DNA of 64,000 nucleotides from Rhodoplanes tepidamans (lineage in GTDB: Bacteria > Pseudomonadota > Alphaproteobacteria > Rhizobiales > Xanthobacteraceae). The position numbers and the translations under genes were made by a program. Numbering within the stretch: position 1 is the stretch's first letter; every line of letters starts with the position of its first letter. The notes beneath the pieces are model-generated. The model made no database searches. It had not been told where the DNA came from and worked only from the letters and a program-made list of their open reading frames with translations. Of the stretch, positions 61,102 to 64,000 are shown one piece after another. The DNA lies in the NCBI RefSeq assembly GCF_030813915.1, contig NZ_JAUSUJ010000004.1, positions 186,001 to 250,000 on the forward strand, given 5' to 3'.

Positions 61102-63471
61102 ATGCCCGACATCATCGAGACGACAGACGCCTCGGCCGGCACGACCACGGCCTATTCGCTTCAGATCGGGCAGATCGCGCAGGGGCGGCTGAGCGCCGCG
61201 GGCGACCACGACTGGTATCGAGTCACCCTGACGGCCGGGCAGATCTACACGGTCGCCCTGGTCGGCACCGGGACGAGCGGCGTGACCGATCCGTACCTGC
61301 AGATCTACGGCACCAATGGCTCCACGGTCGTCGCCTCGGACGACGACAGCCTGCCCAACATCAACTCCGTCGTGACCTTCACGGCGTCCACGTCGGGCAC
61401 CTACTACATCGACGCCGGGGCGTACAACAACAGCGGAGCGGGGCAGTACGGCGTGTCGATCACCACCGGCACGCGGGCGATCGTCGACGTGCCGATGGGC
61501 GCCGGGATCATCGACGCCTATGGCGGCAGCAGCGAATACGCCTGGAGCGCGACGCCCGGCACCGGCGCCACCGTGACGGTCGGCTTCCGGGTCACCGACG
61601 ACGGGCTGGAGCCGAACTTCTCGCAGTTCTCGGCCCAGCAGCGGACCGCCCTGGAGGCCGTGCTCCAGCTCTATCGCGACGTCTGCGGCCTGAACCTCGT
61701 CAACTCGGGCCAGACCGACAACGCCACCATCCTGCTGTCGAACTACAACTACAACGACAATTCGGGCGGCTACGCCCAGTATCCGGGCTCGACGGCGGCG
61801 AGCTCGCAGGCCGGCAACATCCACATCAACATCGCCGGCGGCAACTCGACCACCTCGGTTCCGGTCGGCTCCTACAGCTTCTTCACCCTGATGCACGAGT
61901 TCGGCCACGCGGTCGGCCTCACGCATCCGGGCCTCTACAACGCGGCGCCCGGCGTCTCCATCACCTACGCGGCGAATGCCGAGTTCACGCAGGACACTCA
62001 TCAGTACACGGTGATGAGCTACTTCGACGAGTCCTACACGACGGGGAGCTACGGCAGCTATCCCGACGGCCTCATGCTCTACGACATCTACGCGCTGCAG
62101 CAGATCTACGGCGCCAACATGTCGACGCGCACCGGGGCGACGGTGTACGGGTTCAACTCCACGGCGGGCGGCATCTACGACTTCACCAGCAACACCTCGC
62201 CCGCCCTCTGCATCTGGGACGCCGGCGGGATCGACACGCTGGACCTCTCGGGCTACGCCAGCACGCAGTCCATCAGCCTGGTCGCGGGCACCTTCTGCAG
62301 CGTCGGCGGGCTGACCGGCAACCTCTCGATCGCCTACGGCTGCACGATCGAGAACGCCGTCGGCGGCAGCGGCAACGACACCATCACGGGCAACAGCGCC
62401 AACAACATCCTGCGCGGCGGCGGCGGCACCGACACGATCGACGGCGGCGCCGGCTGGGACAAGGCGATGTTCACCGGGACGATCGGAACCGCCTCGATCT
62501 CCCGCAACACGACGACGAACACGTGGACCATCACGTCCGGCGGTCAGACGGCCACGCTGACGAACGTCGAGGTGGCGCAGTTCTCTAACGGGACGAGGGC
62601 GCTGCGGGAGCGGCCGGCCGCCGATTTCAATGCTGATAACAGGTCCGATATCCTGTGGAGGAATACGTCGAGCGGATCGATCGGCTATTGGCAGATGTCC
62701 GGTGGATCGCCGCAGTTGGTCGGATTGAGCACCGTCGCGAGCAGTTGGACCATTTCCGGCTCGGGCGATTTCAACGCGGACGGCGGTTCAGAGATCCTCT
62801 GGCGGAACTCCAATGGTCTGGTGGGCTACTGGAACGTGGCTGGATCGCAGCCGCAATTCGTCGGGCTATCGACCGTCGGCAATGATTGGAGCATCGCCGG
62901 AACCGGGGACTTCGATGTGGACGGCCGAACCGACGTCCTCTGGCGGAACAGCAACGGCGGAACGGGATACTGGACGCTGAGCGGTAGCCAGCCACAACTC
63001 GTCGGCTTGGCGTCTGTCGGCAACGAGTGGGACGTTTCCGGGATCGGGGACTTCAACGCAGACGGCCGTTCGGACATTCTTTGGCGAAACGACAACGGCC
63101 AAGTGGGTTACTGGAACGTGAGTTCCGCAAATCCGACCTTTGTCGGTCTGGCTTCCGTCGGCAACGATTGGGAAATCGCTGGAACTGGGGACTTCAATGC
63201 CGACGGACGAACAGATGTCCTTTGGCAGAACGACAGCGGATGGGTCGGATACTGGAGCATGGCCACCGGCCAAGTTCAATTCAACGGGCTGGCCGGGGTC
63301 GGCAACGACTGGTCGATCGCCGGCACCGGAGACTACAACACCGACGGCAGAACCGACGTCCTTTGGCGAAACGCCGGCGGTGGAGTCAGTTACTGGAACT
63401 TGGCCGCTGGTCAGCCTCAGCTTGTCAACCTGGCCACCGTGGACTCAAGTTGGCAGATTCAGCCCACCTGA
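61102..63471 (+). CDS. Secreted serralysin-like zinc metalloprotease with RTX and FG-GAP/VCBS-type repeats
   Basis: Protein of 789 residues without a signal peptide, as expected for a type I secretion substrate. A PPC-like beta domain occupies about 10-125 (DHDWYRVTL, GTYYIDAGAYN). The metzincin active site is HEFGHAVGLTH with H265, E266, H269 and H275, and the Met-turn is at M305 (VMSYFD). A short RTX block lies at about 421-453 (GGSGNDTITG, GGGGTDTIDGGAG). From residue 508 follow six 47-residue repeats with D-F-N-A-D-G-R-(T/S)-D-(V/I)-L-W-R-N. A 222-base AT-rich gap separates it from the exporter genes, so it probably has its own promoter. It likely digests extracellular protein. Confidence 0.92.
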   Translation: MPDIIETTDASAGTTTAYSLQIGQIAQGRLSAAGDHDWYRVTLTAGQIYTVALVGTGTSGVTDPYLQIYGTNGSTVVASDDDSLPNINSVVTFTASTSGTYYIDAGAYNNSGAGQYGVSITTGTRAIVDVPMGAGIIDAYGGSSEYAWSATPGTGATVTVGFRVTDDGLEPNFSQFSAQQRTALEAVLQLYRDVCGLNLVNSGQTDNATILLSNYNYNDNSGGYAQYPGSTAASSQAGNIHINIAGGNSTTSVPVGSYSFFTLMHEFGHAVGLTHPGLYNAAPGVSITYAANAEFTQDTHQYTVMSYFDESYTTGSYGSYPDGLMLYDIYALQQIYGANMSTRTGATVYGFNSTAGGIYDFTSNTSPALCIWDAGGIDTLDLSGYASTQSISLVAGTFCSVGGLTGNLSIAYGCTIENAVGGSGNDTITGNSANNILRGGGGTDTIDGGAGWDKAMFTGTIGTASISRNTTTNTWTITSGGQTATLTNVEVAQFSNGTRALRERPAADFNADNRSDILWRNTSSGSIGYWQMSGGSPQLVGLSTVASSWTISGSGDFNADGGSEILWRNSNGLVGYWNVAGSQPQFVGLSTVGNDWSIAGTGDFDVDGRTDVLWRNSNGGTGYWTLSGSQPQLVGLASVGNEWDVSGIGDFNADGRSDILWRNDNGQVGYWNVSSANPTFVGLASVGNDWEIAGTGDFNADGRTDVLWQNDSGWVGYWSMATGQVQFNGLAGVGNDWSIAGTGDYNTDGRTDVLWRNAGGGVSYWNLAAGQPQLVNLATVDSSWQIQPT
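62623..63468 (+). repeat. Six 141-bp repeats encoding 47-residue FG-GAP/VCBS-type units
   Basis: Units begin at 62623, 62767, 62908, 63049, 63190 and 63331. The first is 144 bases, the others exactly 141. Each starts D(F/Y)-x-x-D-x-x-(S/T)-(D/E)-(V/I)-L-W and contains G-Y-W plus L-V-G-L. Calcium-binding DxDxDG-like loops suggest a beta-propeller or solenoid. Third-position GC falls clearly compared with the protease half. Confidence 0.85.
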
Positions 63472-63501
63472 GGGCGCCGGAGAAACCACCAAACGTCGCG
63501 G

Positions 63502-64000
63502 TCAGACCTTGGTCGAAATCGCGTATTGCGACACGTAGTACTTCATCCAAACCGCGAGAGTCGCATAGACCTCGTTCGCGTCCCGTCGCGCAATGCGCAA
63601 CATGTCGTCTTCGATGTAACGGTTGCGAATGTAGCCGCTTTCCTCGACGAAAAACCCAGCCGCCTGAGTTCTCTCGACTTGCGTCTGAAGGGTTATCGTG
63701 GCGCGATGGGTTTTGTCGTCCCTGAAATTTCCACAGACGACCGGCAGACCGACCGCGTGGAATTCTTCGCGTCGAGGAACTTCCTCCATGAAAGGGCTCG
63801 GGCCTTCCACGTAGAGCATTCCGCCGCACCGGAGTCTGCGAAACGCGAACTCCGACAAACGATCTATCCCGCCATCGATATGTTCGACAAAGTTGGAACT
63901 GTACATGGCATCGAAAACCATCCCCCCGAAGCCCGGCTCCCCCTTGTCGAAGTCGACCAACTCGTAGCCTTCGTAACGATGGAAGTGAGCGCCCGCGCCG
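63502..64000 (-). CDS. Class I SAM-dependent methyltransferase, partial
   Basis: The gene enters from the right edge and ends at 63502; 166 codons are visible. The first visible residues, GAGAHFHRYEGYELVDFD, are the end of a methyltransferase motif I and its acidic strand. FDAMYSSNFVEHIDG is the conserved strand-4 region, and LRCGGMLYVEGPSPF follows the usual pattern. SAM-dependent methylation of a small molecule or glycan is likely; no substrate can be given. An internal TTG at 63960 is not the real start. GC is lower than in most of the window, like the protease repeat region next to it. Confidence 0.75.
   Translation of the reverse strand, partial: GAGAHFHRYEGYELVDFDKGEPGFGGMVFDAMYSSNFVEHIDGGIDRLSEFAFRRLRCGGMLYVEGPSPFMEEVPRREEFHAVGLPVVCGNFRDDKTHRATITLQTQVERTQAAGFFVEESGYIRNRYIEDDMLRIARRDANEVYATLAVWMKYYVSQYAISTKV

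Overview
The window is about 70% GC, densely coded and dominated by catabolic operons with their own importers. This fits a metabolically versatile soil or rhizosphere alphaproteobacterium, probably Hyphomicrobiales (Rhizobiales). That placement is an inference. It rests on composition, many Liv-type ABC and TRAP importers, aerobic CO-dehydrogenase-like hydroxylase genes, and two intergenic palindromic elements (16553-16687 and 39046-39137) of a kind familiar from Bradyrhizobium and Rhodopseudomonas relatives. I see no rRNA, tRNA, CRISPR array, insertion sequence or replication origin.

Layout. 1-3096: end of a membrane-fusion gene and an RND efflux pump. 3112-6050: a ketopantoate-reductase-like gene and a divergent GMC oxidoreductase. 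6083-11664: a complete Liv-type ABC importer with a hydroxyisobutyrate-dehydrogenase-like gene. 12116-16526: a three-gene molybdenum hydroxylase operon whose iron-sulfur subunit is fused to a CoxG domain. 16724-21191: an operon of two flavin-dependent oxidoreductases, a threonine-synthase-like PLP enzyme and an M24 peptidase-like protein. 21455-27216: a DUF917 (S-methyl thiohydantoin desulfurase family) gene and a second Liv importer with a fused permease-ATPase. 27402-28417: decayed gene remnants.

28505-35776 is a beta-keto acid operon: BKACE cleavage enzyme, thiolase, 3-oxoacid CoA-transferase A and B, two MFS carriers and an SDR. An outer-membrane channel (53988-54899) and a 6-oxocamphor-hydrolase-like C-C hydrolase (55535-56536) lie 18-20 kb away. 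All three units are preceded on the minus strand by the same element, (T/C)TATG-N9-CAT(A/G)A-N13-(T/A)AGAATT, at 36295-36333, 55308-55346 and 56698-56736. I read this as a small regulon. In it a cyclic beta-diketone enters through the channel, is opened by a retro-Claisen hydrolase, and ends as acetoacetate and acetyl-CoA.

37799-52261 looks like a pathway degrading a modified histidine (ergothioneine, S-methyl-ergothioneine or N-methylhistidine class). It holds an ammonia-lyase of the histidine lyase family, a TRAP importer, a urocanase homologue lacking the key Cys410, a DUF917 desulfurase-family protein, a hydantoinase-like hydrolase and an N-carbamoyl-amino-acid hydrolase. Extra parts are a UbiD-type decarboxylase, an aminotransferase and a FAD-linked hydroxyacid oxidase. 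Two units share the exact 12-mer GGGTTATGGGTG upstream, and a LysR gene (52762-53769) diverges from the locus.

57318-63471 encodes a type I secretion ABC transporter, its adaptor and a large serralysin-like metalloprotease with six 47-residue repeats. The window ends in a partial methyltransferase gene. The repeat half of the protease and everything after it have visibly lower GC.
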